A DNA stretch of 64,000 bases, from assembly GCA_964244115.1 (NCBI GenBank), contig CAXTHM010000010.1, forward strand, positions 5,882 through 69,881. Reading direction: 5' to 3'. Both the position numbers and the translations under genes were made by a program. The notes beneath the pieces are model-generated. The model was given only the letters and a program-made list of their open reading frames with translations, was not told the DNA's origin and ran no database searches. This stretch comes from CADCWK01 sp964244115 (GTDB taxonomy: Bacteria > Chloroflexota > Chloroflexia > Thermomicrobiales > UBA6265). Shown piece after piece: positions 46,527 through 54,940 of the stretch (positions within the stretch are counted from its first letter, which is position 1; the number at the start of each line of letters is the position of its first letter).

Positions 46527-46883
46527 CTACTTCTCGATGAACTCGATCAGCGCCATCGGCGCCGCGTCGCCCTTGCGGGGCTCCAGCTTGTTGATCCGGG
46601 TATAGCCGCCCGGCTGGTCGACGAAGCGCGGCGCGATCACCTCGAACAGCTTGGCGGTCGCCGGCGCGTGGTCGATCTTGCTCATGACCAGCTTGCGGTG
46701 GAACGCCGAGTCCTCACGCGCCAGCGTGACCAGCTTCTCGACGACGGGCCGCATCTCCTTGGCCTTAGCCTCGGTGGTCGAGATCCGCTCGTGGAGGATC
46801 ATCGAGATGCTGAGCTGCCGGAACATGTGCATGCGCTGGGCGCTGGTCCGCCCGAACTTGCGATGGGCCTTCTGATGCCTCAC
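46527..46883 (-). CDS. rplQ: 50S ribosomal protein L17
   Basis: A 118-residue L17: RHQKAHRKFGRTSAQRMHMFRQLSISMILHERISTTEAKAKEMRP and GGYTRINKLEPRKGDAAPMALIEF. The GTG start overlaps the rpoA stop (GTGA), coupling their translation. Confidence 0.98.
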   Translation of the reverse strand: MRHQKAHRKFGRTSAQRMHMFRQLSISMILHERISTTEAKAKEMRPVVEKLVTLAREDSAFHRKLVMSKIDHAPATAKLFEVIAPRFVDQPGGYTRINKLEPRKGDAAPMALIEFIEK

Positions 46884-47968
46884 GACCGTTTCCCTTCATC
46901 GCCGATCACGGAATCGGCCTCATCGACGCGGAGTGACGCAATCGCGTCGGTAACATCCCGGGTGTTCTCGTCGACTCCAGGGCTCTCGACCTCGTCGAGG
47001 TAGCCATCGTCGTGGTAGAGACCGTAGTCGCCTTCCGGCAGGTACCCGAACTCGGCCAGCTTCTCGCGAAGCTCGGTCAGCGACCGGGGACCGAAGTTCC
47101 GGATGCTGAGCAATTGATCCGGGTCCATGGTCAGGACCTGACCGACCCGGTCGATCTGGCGGCTGCGGAGCGCGTTGAGCACCCGCGGCGACAGACCGAG
47201 GTCGGCCAGCGCCTTGCCCTGGACCTCGTCGGAGATGAACGGGCTGACGGACGTCGTCAGGTCGGCTTCCTTGCGGTTCAGCTCGGAGAAGACCCGAGCG
47301 TGATCCATCAGGATGCCACCGGCCGTGGCGAGGGCGTCATCCGCCTCGATCGTCCCGTCCGTCAGGATCTCGAGGATCAAACGGTCGTAGTCCTCGGTCT
47401 GCCCACGGCGGGAGCGCTCGACGACGAAGTTGACCCGCTCGATCGGCGTGAAGATCGCGTCGATCGGGATCTCGCCGAGCGAGAGGACGTCCTGCGTCTC
47501 GGCCGGGCGATAGCCGCTGCCAGACGTGACCCAGAGGTCCATGTCAAGGACGGCGTCGGCCGCCTCGAGCGTCGCGATCGGCTGGTCCGGGTTGATCACG
47601 TCGATCTCGGCCGGCCAGGCGATGTCGCCGGCCCGGACGATCCGCTCCTCGTTGCTGTCGGAGCGGGCGTACAGGTGAGCGCGGACTTCGGTGCTGATGT
47701 CGAGCATCCGCTTGAGGCGGACCCGCTTGAGATTCAGCACGATCTCCGTGACGTCCTCACGGACATGCTCGACCGTCGAGAACTCGTGCCAGACGTTGTC
47801 GATCCGGACCCGCGAGATCGCGACGCCTTCGAGCGAGCGCAGCAGGATCCTGCGCAGGGCGTTGCCCAGCGTGGTGCCGTAGCCCAGAGCGAGAGGCTCG
47901 ATCGTGTAGCGGGCGTAGTTGAGCCCCTCTTCGGTCCGATTGATCTTGAACGAAACCTTCTCAGACAA
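46880..47968 (-). CDS. rpoA: RNA polymerase alpha subunit
   Basis: A 362-residue alpha subunit. The N-terminal assembly domain shows FTIEPLxxGYGxTLGNALRR-type sequence (ARYTIEPLALGYGTTLGNALRRILL). The C-terminal domain (LGLSPRVLNALRSRQIDRVGQVLTMDPDQLLSIRNFGPRSLTELREKL) contacts promoter DNA and activators. About 45 acidic residues extend past the usual end. The start is TTG at 47968, with AGGAGG 9 nt upstream, giving MSEKVSFKIN. It is separated from rpsK by 306 nt, where rpsD would normally be. Confidence 0.96.
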   Translation of the reverse strand: MSEKVSFKINRTEEGLNYARYTIEPLALGYGTTLGNALRRILLRSLEGVAISRVRIDNVWHEFSTVEHVREDVTEIVLNLKRVRLKRMLDISTEVRAHLYARSDSNEERIVRAGDIAWPAEIDVINPDQPIATLEAADAVLDMDLWVTSGSGYRPAETQDVLSLGEIPIDAIFTPIERVNFVVERSRRGQTEDYDRLILEILTDGTIEADDALATAGGILMDHARVFSELNRKEADLTTSVSPFISDEVQGKALADLGLSPRVLNALRSRQIDRVGQVLTMDPDQLLSIRNFGPRSLTELREKLAEFGYLPEGDYGLYHDDGYLDEVESPGVDENTRDVTDAIASLRVDEADSVIGDEGKRS

Positions 47969-48274
47969 GCGTACTCGCCTCCTGGTGGCGCCGGGCGGCG
48001 CACCGGCCAGCGACTCGCGCCGCGTCGCTGGCTCCGGCAATGATGAACGTGAAGCGCCTTGCGCCCGAGCCGATGGCACCACCACCGCGACCAGACCGCG
48101 GCCGGTCGCGCCGTGACACAGGCCAGTGCGCGGTTCTGGCCGTCCGTGTCGGGGATGAGCGGTCCGCTTCGGACTGCTCATCATGGTGCCGCCGGCGTCG
48201 AAACCGCCCGCGGCACCATGGGGATCGATGGATTCTCGCGGGAGGACTGGGCGAGCACTCCCGCGAACCGGATC
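47969..48274 (-). other. rpsK-rpoA spacer with three hairpins
   Basis: No gene is seen in the position normally held by rpsD. There are three successive inverted repeats: ATGAGCGGTCC/GGACTGCTCAT (48155-48181, 11 bp with one G-U), CATGGTGCCGC/GCGGCACCATG (48182-48220, perfect 11 bp) and CGCGGGAG/CTCCCGCG (48237-48265). They could be terminators or a protein-binding leader. Confidence 0.55.
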
Positions 48275-48691
48275 CTAGACGCGGCGACGCTTCGGCGGCC
48301 GGCACCCGTTGTGAGGGATCGGCGTCGTGTCGCTGATCGAGATCACCATCATACCGCTCGCCTGGAGCGACCGGATCGCCATCTCTCGGCCCGAGCCGGG
48401 ACCCTTGACGAAGACGTCGACCTGGCGGAGGCCGTGCTCCTGCGCCTTGCGGGACGCCTGCTCGGCGGTGACCTGAGCGGCGTACGGGGTGCTCTTGCGG
48501 GACCCCTTGAAGCCGTTGGCACCGGCGCTCGACCAGGCCAGGACGTTGCCGGCCGGGTCGGTCATGGTGACGATCGTGTTGTTGAACGTCGCCTGCACGT
48601 ACACACGCCCGCGAGGGACGTTCTTGCGGTCCCTGCGGCGCACACGCGTCTTGGCCTTCCCGGCGGCGCCGGACCGTCGTCGTTCACTCAT
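48275..48691 (-). CDS. rpsK: 30S ribosomal protein S11
   Basis: A 138-residue S11: GRVYVQATFNNTIVTMTDPAGNVLAWSSAGANGFKGSRKSTPYAAQ and the C-terminal DTTPIPHNGCRPPKRRRV. GAAGGAG precedes the ATG. It follows rpsM after 121 nt. Confidence 0.98.
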   Translation of the reverse strand: MSERRRSGAAGKAKTRVRRRDRKNVPRGRVYVQATFNNTIVTMTDPAGNVLAWSSAGANGFKGSRKSTPYAAQVTAEQASRKAQEHGLRQVDVFVKGPGSGREMAIRSLQASGMMVISISDTTPIPHNGCRPPKRRRV

Positions 48692-48812
48692 CGCGCTTCT
48701 CCTTCATCCTCATGTGCCCGTTCGGCCATGTATCAATCATGACAACCCGCGACCGACCGGCATGGAAACCGCCGGACCCGGGAGCAGCGTGCTCCCCGGC
48801 CCGGCGAACGGC

Positions 48813-49187
48813 TTACTTCTTCTTGCCGCGCATGCTGACGGCGCGCTTCGGCCCGCGGCGCGTCCGCGCGTTGGTCTTGGTCCGCTGTCCCCGCACCGGG
48901 AGGCCGCGGCGATGGCGCAGACCGCGGTAGCAGCCGATGTCCATCAATCGCTTGATGTTGAGCTGGACCTCCCGGCGGAGATCGCCCTCGACGCGGATCT
49001 CCCGGTCGATCAGTTCACGGAGGCGGTTGACCTCGTCGTCGGTCATATCGCGGACGCGACGATCCGGACTGACTCCGGTGCGCTCCAGCAGCACCTGGCT
49101 GGTGTGCAACCCAATCCCATAGATATACGTCAGACCGATCTCGATCCGCTTCTCGCGGGGAAGATCGATCCCGGCAATTCTGGCCAT
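48813..49187 (-). CDS. rpsM: 30S ribosomal protein S13
   Basis: A 124-residue S13: ARIAGIDLPREKRIEIGLTYIYGIG, GCYRGLRHRRGLPVRGQRTKTNARTRRGP and a lysine-rich end. The ATG at 49187 matches the family N-terminus; GGAGG lies 10 nt upstream. Confidence 0.98.
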   Translation of the reverse strand: MARIAGIDLPREKRIEIGLTYIYGIGLHTSQVLLERTGVSPDRRVRDMTDDEVNRLRELIDREIRVEGDLRREVQLNIKRLMDIGCYRGLRHRRGLPVRGQRTKTNARTRRGPKRAVSMRGKKK

Positions 49188-49252
49188 CGCTCGTGCGCCC
49201 TCCCGGACGGCGGCTGACACCCTGCCCGACGGCGGGGCCAGCTCGTCAATAC

Positions 49253-49366
49253 CTAGCCCTGGCGCTGCTTGTGCCGGGGGTTCTCACAGATGATGCGCAG
49301 GATGCCATGGCGCTTGATGACCCGGCACTTGTCGCACCGACGGGTAACGGATGCGGTGACCTTCAT
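49253..49366 (-). CDS. rpmJ: 50S ribosomal protein L36
   Basis: A 37-residue L36, the zinc-ribbon type: KVTASVTRRCDKCRVIKRHGILRIICENPRHKQRQG with ligands C11, C14, C27 and H32. AGGAG lies 7 nt before the ATG. infA, which usually sits just before it, is absent. Confidence 0.97.
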   Translation of the reverse strand: MKVTASVTRRCDKCRVIKRHGILRIICENPRHKQRQG

Positions 49367-49427
49367 TGATCGACTCCTGCTGCCTGATCGCGCCGAAATG
49401 GGGCGCTTGCCACCAGGCACAATGACG

Positions 49428-49448
49428 GCGCATGTTGTTGACATGCGC
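49428..49448 (-). promoter_or_regulatory. Hairpin in rpmJ leader
   Basis: GCGCATGT-TGTTG-ACATGCGC, an 8-bp stem between the candidate promoter at 49459-49467 and rpmJ. Confidence 0.45.
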
Positions 49449-49456
49449 GCGAACGC

Positions 49457-50299
49457 TTAGTGTAGCACGTTTGCGAGGGCACCGGTCAGGACCCGTGGTG
49501 GCCCGTCCGACTGAATGACGATGTCGTGTTCGAAATGCGCCGCCAGGGAGCGGTCCACTGTCCGGATCGTCCACCCGTCGTCCTCGATGACGTACGCCGG
49601 ACCTCCGAGCGTAAGCATCGGTTCGATGGCGAGGGTCAGATTGGCGAACAGGTCGATCGGGTCGGCGGTGTCGGAGACGTTCGGCACATGCGGCTCCTCC
49701 CACATCGCCCGGCCGATCCCGTGCCCCCCGTAGTCCGGCATGACGCCGAGCCCGCTCGCCGCCGCGGCATGCTCGACCGCTCGACCGATCGCCGAGAGAT
49801 CGTTCGGTACCCGAGCCGCGTCGACCGCCGCACCCAGCGCCGCCTCGGTGCCATGTAGCAGACGCCTGGCTTCGTCCGAGATGGCGCCGACGGGATACGT
49901 CCACGCCGCGTCCCCGTTGAAGCTGTCCAGGACCACTCCGACGTCGATCGAGATGATGTCCCCACCCGCGAGCACCCGGTCGCACGGGATCCCATGGATG
50001 ATGACCTCGTTGACCGAGGTGCAGATCGACTTCGGGAACCCCTGGTGACCGAGGAACGAGGAGACGGCGCCGGAGGCGGCGATGAATCGCGCTGCCTCGG
50101 CGTCCAGTTCCGCCGTCGTGATGCCATCGACGATCAGCGGCGCCAGCCGGCGATGGACTTCGACGACGAGCTCGCCGGCCGCCGCCATCAGCCCGACCTC
50201 GGCATCCGTCTTCGGGCGCAACAGACCCCGACCGGGTCCGACGGGCCGGAGCGATGCCCGCCGGGGCAGGCGTCGCCGGACGACGCTGCGACGGCTCAC
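49457..50299 (-). CDS. map: Methionine aminopeptidase
   Basis: A 280-residue type I enzyme that removes the initiator Met. Metal ligands lie in IISIDVGVVLDSFNGDAAWTYPVG (two Asp), GGHGIGRAMWEEPHVPN (His), LAIEPMLTLG (Glu) and a C-terminal Glu in AAHFEHDIVI. The N-terminal 35 residues are basic and not conserved. The GTG start overlaps the adk stop (GTGA). Confidence 0.96.
   Translation of the reverse strand: MSRRSVVRRRLPRRASLRPVGPGRGLLRPKTDAEVGLMAAAGELVVEVHRRLAPLIVDGITTAELDAEAARFIAASGAVSSFLGHQGFPKSICTSVNEVIIHGIPCDRVLAGGDIISIDVGVVLDSFNGDAAWTYPVGAISDEARRLLHGTEAALGAAVDAARVPNDLSAIGRAVEHAAAASGLGVMPDYGGHGIGRAMWEEPHVPNVSDTADPIDLFANLTLAIEPMLTLGGPAYVIEDDGWTIRTVDRSLAAHFEHDIVIQSDGPPRVLTGALANVLH
49459..49467 (-). 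promoter_or_regulatory. Extended -10 promoter upstream of rpmJ
   Basis: TGCTACACT on the minus strand, overlapping the map stop codon. It could give rpmJ-rpsM-rpsK an extra internal promoter; no good -35 is seen. Confidence 0.45.
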
Positions 50300-50937
50300 C
50301 GGGAACTCGTCTCGCCCGCGCCGAGCCCGGCGCCGAGTCGCGTCCGCAGTTGGCCGACGAGATCGTCGTGGACGACCTCCACCGGTCGAGCTCCATCGAC
50401 GGTCACGACGAGACCGCGATCGCGGTAGATCTCGAGCAGGGGGGCCGTCTCGGCGTGGTACTGCTCCAGTCGGCGACGAATACCCTCCGGAGAATCGTCC
50501 GTTCGCCCACGCGCCATCAGCCGCTCGACGAGCTGAGCTTCCGGGGCGAAGATCTCGATGACCGCGTCGATCCGCTCACCACGACGAGTCAGGAGGTCGT
50601 CGAGCGACGACGCCTGGGGAGCCGTGCGCGGGAAACCGTCGAACAGCGCGCCGACCGCCGTGGGAGCATCGGTCTGGATGATCCCGCTGCCGGACCGCGC
50701 CTGGCCACTGGCGATGGCATCGAGGCGCTCCTCGACGAGCTGGACCGTCAGATCGTCCGTGATCAGGTCGCCCCGGTCGTAGATGCCCTCGATCGCCCGC
50801 CCGAGCGGACTGCCGGCGGCAATGGCGGCGCGGAACAGCTCGCCGGTGGAGAGGTGGTGGAGCCGCAGAGCCGGCGCGAGCAGCGACGCCTGCGTGCCCT
50901 TGCCGGAACCCTGCGGCCCCATGACGATCAGGTGCAA
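50296..50937 (-). CDS. adk: Adenylate kinase
   Basis: A 213-residue enzyme interconverting AMP, ADP and ATP. P-loop: VMGPQGSGKGTQAS at residues 6-17. The NMP-binding region LHHLSTGELFRAAIAAGSPLG and FDGFPRTAPQA follow. The LID has no zinc cysteines and is short. The start is TTG (giving MHLIVMGPQ) with AGAGGG 7 nt upstream. The position between secY and map is standard. Confidence 0.95.
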   Translation of the reverse strand: MHLIVMGPQGSGKGTQASLLAPALRLHHLSTGELFRAAIAAGSPLGRAIEGIYDRGDLITDDLTVQLVEERLDAIASGQARSGSGIIQTDAPTAVGALFDGFPRTAPQASSLDDLLTRRGERIDAVIEIFAPEAQLVERLMARGRTDDSPEGIRRRLEQYHAETAPLLEIYRDRGLVVTVDGARPVEVVHDDLVGQLRTRLGAGLGAGETSSR

Positions 50938-51040
50938 CGTCCTACCCTCTTGTCTGCGTCCGGAGCCGCCTCGGTCCGGGAGATGTTCCGGCCAAAGGCG
51001 ATGCCCGGCCCCGGAGACCGTCCGCGACCGGGCATTATGC

Positions 51041-52357
51041 CTACCGGATGAACCCTTCGTAGTTGCGCATCATCAGCTGCGCTTCGAGCTGGCGCATCGT
51101 GTCGACCGCCACGCCGACGACGATCAGCAGCGAGGTCGAACCGAGCTGGAGTTCGTTCACCCCGGTGATCTGCGCCGCGATGAACGGCAGGACCGCGACG
51201 GTCCCGAGGAAGACGGCGCCGACCAGCGTGATCCGGTTGAGGACCGTCCGCAGGTAGACCGCCGTGTTCTTGCCGGGGCGGATGCCGGGGATGAAGGCGC
51301 CCTGGCGCTGGAGGTCCTGCGGGATCTTCTGCTGCTCGAAGACGACCAGTGTGTAGAAGTACGTGAAGGCGACGACCATCAGGAAATAGATCACGTTGTA
51401 CTGGAAGGACAGCGGGTTGAAGAACCGCTGGATCCAGCCGGCGAGATCCTGGACCCATCCCTGCGCCGAACCCTGGAGGAAGGTCGCGATCATCCCGGGG
51501 AAGACCATGATGCTGACCGCGAAGATCAGCGGGATCATCCCTGCCGAGTTCACCTTGAGCGGGATGAACGTCGTGTTGCCGCCGTAGACGCGTCCCGATC
51601 GGATCCGCTTGGCGTGGTGGACCGGAATCCGCCGCTGCCCCTCGTTTATCAGGATAATGCCGACGATCGTCGCCAGGCCGATGAGCAGGAACAGGATCGT
51701 CCCGATCACGTTCTGGGTGGCCGAGTTGTTGGTCAGGAGCCCGCCGACCGTCCCCGGCAGGGACGCGACGATGCCGCCGAAGATGATGATCGAGATACCG
51801 TTGCCGATCCCGTTCTCGGTGATGAGTTCACCGATCCAGACCAGCAGCATCGTCCCGGCCGTTAGCGACAGGAGGATCGCGACAGTGGGCAGCCAGGTCG
51901 CGGCGCTGAACAGGCCGAATCCCTCGATCAGCGGCGTGCCAGCGGCCGAGGACTGGTTGGAGAACAGCAGCGCCTGCCCATAGGCCTGCAGCAGCGCGAG
52001 CGGGACCGTCAGGTAGTGGGTGTAGCGGTTGAGCTGGTTGCGGCCCTGCTGCCCCTCATTCGACAGCTCATTGAGCCGCGGGATGATCGGCGTCATCAGC
52101 TGCATGATGATCGAGGCCGTGATGTAGGGATACACCCCGAGGGCAGCGATCGAGAAGTTCGTCAGCCCGCTGCCGGAGAACAGGTTCAGGACCTGGAGGA
52201 TCTGGCTCTGCTGGACGAAGTCGCTCAGCGCGTCCCGGTCTACGCCCGGCACCGGGATGCTGGCGATGAATCGGAAGACGATCAGCATCCCGACCGTGAA
52301 CAGGACCTTAGCGCGGAGATCCGGGATCCGCAGCGCGTTGGTTACAGCAGCTAGCAT
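51041..52357 (-). CDS. secY: Preprotein translocase subunit SecY
   Basis: A 438-residue channel protein with ten membrane spans; with SecE and SecG it forms the export channel. LRAKVLFTVGMLIVFRFIASIPVPGVD, LGVYPYITASIIMQLM, RYTHYLTVPLALLQAYGQ and GFIPGIRPGK-type AFIPGIRPGKNTAVYL are present. GAGGAG precedes the ATG. It follows rplO after 97 nt. Confidence 0.98.
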   Translation of the reverse strand: MLAAVTNALRIPDLRAKVLFTVGMLIVFRFIASIPVPGVDRDALSDFVQQSQILQVLNLFSGSGLTNFSIAALGVYPYITASIIMQLMTPIIPRLNELSNEGQQGRNQLNRYTHYLTVPLALLQAYGQALLFSNQSSAAGTPLIEGFGLFSAATWLPTVAILLSLTAGTMLLVWIGELITENGIGNGISIIIFGGIVASLPGTVGGLLTNNSATQNVIGTILFLLIGLATIVGIILINEGQRRIPVHHAKRIRSGRVYGGNTTFIPLKVNSAGMIPLIFAVSIMVFPGMIATFLQGSAQGWVQDLAGWIQRFFNPLSFQYNVIYFLMVVAFTYFYTLVVFEQQKIPQDLQRQGAFIPGIRPGKNTAVYLRTVLNRITLVGAVFLGTVAVLPFIAAQITGVNELQLGSTSLLIVVGVAVDTMRQLEAQLMMRNYEGFIR

Positions 52358-52454
52358 CGGCGCGTGCTCCTCGCCGTCGACCGGACAGACCGTCGAGCGG
52401 GGTGGAAATGACGCTGACCCGGCGAAGATCGCCGGGTCAGCGGGGACGGGCCGG

Positions 52455-53108
52455 CTACTCGGCCTCAGCGACCTCGGCCGCCTGGGGCGCGGATCGCCGG
52501 ACGATGCCGGTCGTCGGGGAGACGGCTGACGACGACATCGATCGGGCCGTCATCTCGTCGCGCCGACTCCGACCGGTCGTCTTGCCGACGTTGGCCAGCT
52601 TGAGCTCCCGGTTGAGCGCCAGGCGGCGCGAGTGGGGACGGGCGGAGGTCCAGCGGTCGGTGCGGTCCAGCAGCTCGATCGAGCCGCCGGCGGCCGTAAC
52701 GGCGTCACGGGCGGCATCGGAGATGGCGTGGACGTGCAGCGTCACGCCGGAGCCGATCGCACCGTCGCCAAGGACCTTGACCGGGAACTCGAGGCCGCGG
52801 ATCAGACCGCCCTCGAGCAGGGACTCCGGCGTGATCGGACCGTCGATGCGATCGAGATCGCGGAGGTTCACGATCTCCCAGCGAGTCTTGTAGATGTTGG
52901 TGAAGCCCCGCTTGTACGGCAGCTTCTGCTGAAGCGGCATCTGTCCACCTTCGAACCCGTGGCGGATGCCCGGTCCCGAACGCGACTTCTGACCCTTCTG
53001 TCCGCGACCGGCGGTCTTGACGCTGCCAGAACCGTGGCCTCGTCCGACGCGCTTGCGGTCGCGATTGGCGCCATCGTTGGGGCGCAGATCGTCGAGCGAA
53101 AACGGCAT
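52455..53108 (-). CDS. rplO: 50S ribosomal protein L15, extended
   Basis: A 217-residue L15; the usual length is about 145-160. The Gly/Arg-rich N-terminus (KRVGRGHGSGSVKTAGRGQKGQKSRSG, then FEGGQMPLQQKLPYKRGFTN) and the core VNLRDLDRI and VHAISDAA are normal. From about residue 160 there is a basic then Ala/Ser/Glu-rich extension that is not part of the family. Confidence 0.97.
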   Translation of the reverse strand: MPFSLDDLRPNDGANRDRKRVGRGHGSGSVKTAGRGQKGQKSRSGPGIRHGFEGGQMPLQQKLPYKRGFTNIYKTRWEIVNLRDLDRIDGPITPESLLEGGLIRGLEFPVKVLGDGAIGSGVTLHVHAISDAARDAVTAAGGSIELLDRTDRWTSARPHSRRLALNRELKLANVGKTTGRSRRDEMTARSMSSSAVSPTTGIVRRSAPQAAEVAEAE

Positions 53109-53166
53109 GGTGTTGTTCCCCTTGCGACCCGACCGCCGAACGGTCTCGGGTCGCGTCCGACCGGAC

Positions 53167-53370
53167 TCAGCCCGCCGGAACTTCTTCGACGCGGAGCAGG
53201 TGGCTGATCTTGTTGACCATCCCGCGGACCGACTCGACGTCGGGGCGGATCACCGTCTGGTTGACCTTGCGGAGGCCGAGTGCCTCGACGATGAGCCCCT
53301 GGTTACCCGGGCGTCCGATGGTGCTCCGGATCAGCGTGATGCTCAGCTGACTATGGGTCGTGTCTGCCAT
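53167..53370 (-). CDS. rpmD: 50S ribosomal protein L30
   Basis: A 67-residue L30: LSITLIRSTIGRPGNQGLIVEALGLRKVNQTVIRPDVESVRGMVNKISHLLRVEEV. The length and the place between rpsE and rplO are standard. AGGAG precedes the ATG. Confidence 0.97.
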   Translation of the reverse strand: MADTTHSQLSITLIRSTIGRPGNQGLIVEALGLRKVNQTVIRPDVESVRGMVNKISHLLRVEEVPAG

Positions 53371-53376
53371 TGTAGA

Positions 53377-54336
53377 TTACTCCTGGGGTGGGCCGGCCGG
53401 CCCACGTCCACCACCGGGACCGCCCGGTCCACGACCCGGACCACCAGGCCCACGTCCACCACCGGGACCACCCGGTCCACGACCGGGTCCACCTGGGCCG
53501 CCGGGACCACGACCGGGACCGCCCGGTCCACGTCCGCCGCCGCCACCCGGTCCGCCACCACGGCCACCGGGTCCGCCACCCCGACCGCCACCGCCGCCCG
53601 GTCCACCGGGACCGCCGCCGCGACCACCGCCCGGTCCACCGGCACCACGGCCGCCACCCTGGCCGCCGCCGCTGTCGCGCTGACCGGGAACGCCGGCCCC
53701 GCGACCACCCTGGGTACGATCACGACCGGCGGCGCGGGACGCCGCCGCCAGGACATCGGCCGACGGGGCCTGTCGGGTCCGCCGAAGCCGGCGCGTCAAC
53801 TGGCGGCGCGCCATGACCTGCTCTTCCGACTCCAGCTGCTCGAGCGCCTTGAGGGTCGCCCGGACGACGTTGATCGGGTTGTTGCTGCCCAGCGAGCTGC
53901 TCAGGACGTCCCGGATGCCAGCGGCCTCCAGGACGGCCCGGACGCTGCCGCCGGCGATGACGCCGGTACCGGGAGCGGCCGGCTTGAGCAGGACGCGCGA
54001 GGCGCCAAAGGTCTCCTCGACCTCGTGCGGGATCGTCGCGCCTTCGAGCGAGACCTTGATCAGGTTCTTCTTGGCGGCATCGACACCCTTGCGGATGGAG
54101 TCCGGCACTTCGCCGGCCTTGCCCATCCCCGCTCCGACGCGGCCCTTGCCATCGCCGATCACGATCATGGCGCCGAAGGCGAACCGACGTCCGCCCTTGA
54201 CGACCTTCGAGACGCGGTTGATCTGGACGACCCGCTCCTCGAACTCGTTCGAATTCTCATCATCGCGACCGCGGGGTCCGCCGTCGCGGCGCGGTCCGCG
54301 ATCGTTGCGCGGTCCGGCGTTGCTGCTACGATCCAA
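53377..54336 (-). CDS. rpsE: 30S ribosomal protein S5 with Gly/Pro/Arg-rich tail
   Basis: Residues about 30-190 are a normal S5: FEERVVQINRVSKVVKGGRRFAFGAMIVIGDGKGRVGAGMGKAGEVP, then GTGVIAGGSVRAVLEAAGIRDVLSSSLGSNNPINVVRATLKAL. The total is 319 residues against a usual 165-200. The last about 115 residues are a low-complexity run of GGRGGGPGGPGG and RGPGGPG units with almost no other residue type. A short Arg/Gly-rich N-terminal extension is also present. The start is TTG with GAGGG 7 nt upstream. The frame is intact to the stop, 6 nt before rpmD. Confidence 0.95.
   Translation of the reverse strand: MDRSSNAGPRNDRGPRRDGGPRGRDDENSNEFEERVVQINRVSKVVKGGRRFAFGAMIVIGDGKGRVGAGMGKAGEVPDSIRKGVDAAKKNLIKVSLEGATIPHEVEETFGASRVLLKPAAPGTGVIAGGSVRAVLEAAGIRDVLSSSLGSNNPINVVRATLKALEQLESEEQVMARRQLTRRLRRTRQAPSADVLAAASRAAGRDRTQGGRGAGVPGQRDSGGGQGGGRGAGGPGGGRGGGPGGPGGGGGRGGGPGGRGGGPGGGGGRGPGGPGRGPGGPGGPGRGPGGPGGGRGPGGPGRGPGGPGGGRGPAGPPQE
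53391..53690 (-). repeat. Tandem GPGG/RGG-coding repeat in rpsE
   Basis: Imperfect 9- and 12-nt units coding GGP, RGP and GPGG make up the 3' third of rpsE. Such DNA expands and contracts easily, and it also produces long Pro- or Val-rich shadow frames on the other strand. Confidence 0.85.
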
Positions 54337-54394
54337 GTCGATACCCTCATCCGTTGGCCCGGCGTGGTGAGACCCTGCCTGAACCCGTTCTGTC

Positions 54395-54772
54395 CTAGAA
54401 GTTCAGGCCGTTCTCACGGGCACCGTCGGCGACCGCCTTGACCCGGCCGTGGTAGAGGAAGCCACCGCGGTCGAACACGACGCTGCTGTAGCCAGCGGCC
54501 TTCGTGCGATCGGCGATGACCTGACCGACCGCTTTGGCGCGGGCGACCTTGGTCGCACCCTCACCGGCGATGGCCTTGACGTCCGCCTCGAGATCGCTCG
54601 CCGACGCCAGCGTGTGGCCGGCGGTGTCGTCGATCAGCTGCGCATAGATGTGCGCGGAGGACCGGAAGACGTTCAGACGAGGACGGTTCGGCGTGCCGTT
54701 GACCTTGGCTCGAACGCGAACGTGCCGACGCTTGCGCGGGCTGAGCGCCCTTCTCCACTTCAAACGTGCCAT
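54395..54772 (-). CDS. rplR: 50S ribosomal protein L18
   Basis: A 125-residue L18: RRALSPRKRRHVRVRAKVNGTPNRPRLNVFRSSAHIYAQLIDD and VFDRGGFLYHGRVKAVADGARENGLNF. It binds 5S rRNA. GAGGAGAG precedes the ATG at 54772. Confidence 0.98.
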   Translation of the reverse strand: MARLKWRRALSPRKRRHVRVRAKVNGTPNRPRLNVFRSSAHIYAQLIDDTAGHTLASASDLEADVKAIAGEGATKVARAKAVGQVIADRTKAAGYSSVVFDRGGFLYHGRVKAVADGARENGLNF

Positions 54773-54940
54773 GTGCTGTCTCTCCTCGGTGCATGTCCAG
54801 GTCCGGCGGATCCGTCCGGCGAACCGGCGGCTGGCGCTCTGGATATCAGACCGAATGTGGTACCGGGCAGCCTTGGGCCACCCCCACGCGATTGCGACGG
54901 GAGGCGCGCCGTGACGCAAGTCGTCACGGTGTGCCGTTCC

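Noticed and set aside
53391..53690. Possible CRISPR-like or other functional tandem repeat
   Set aside because: Units are 9-12 nt with no unique spacers, and they keep the rpsE frame throughout.
53017..54441. Thr/Ser/Gly-repeat protein on the plus strand opposite rpsE
   Set aside because: It is the complement of the GPGG-coding tail of S5. The repeat pattern follows directly from that tail.
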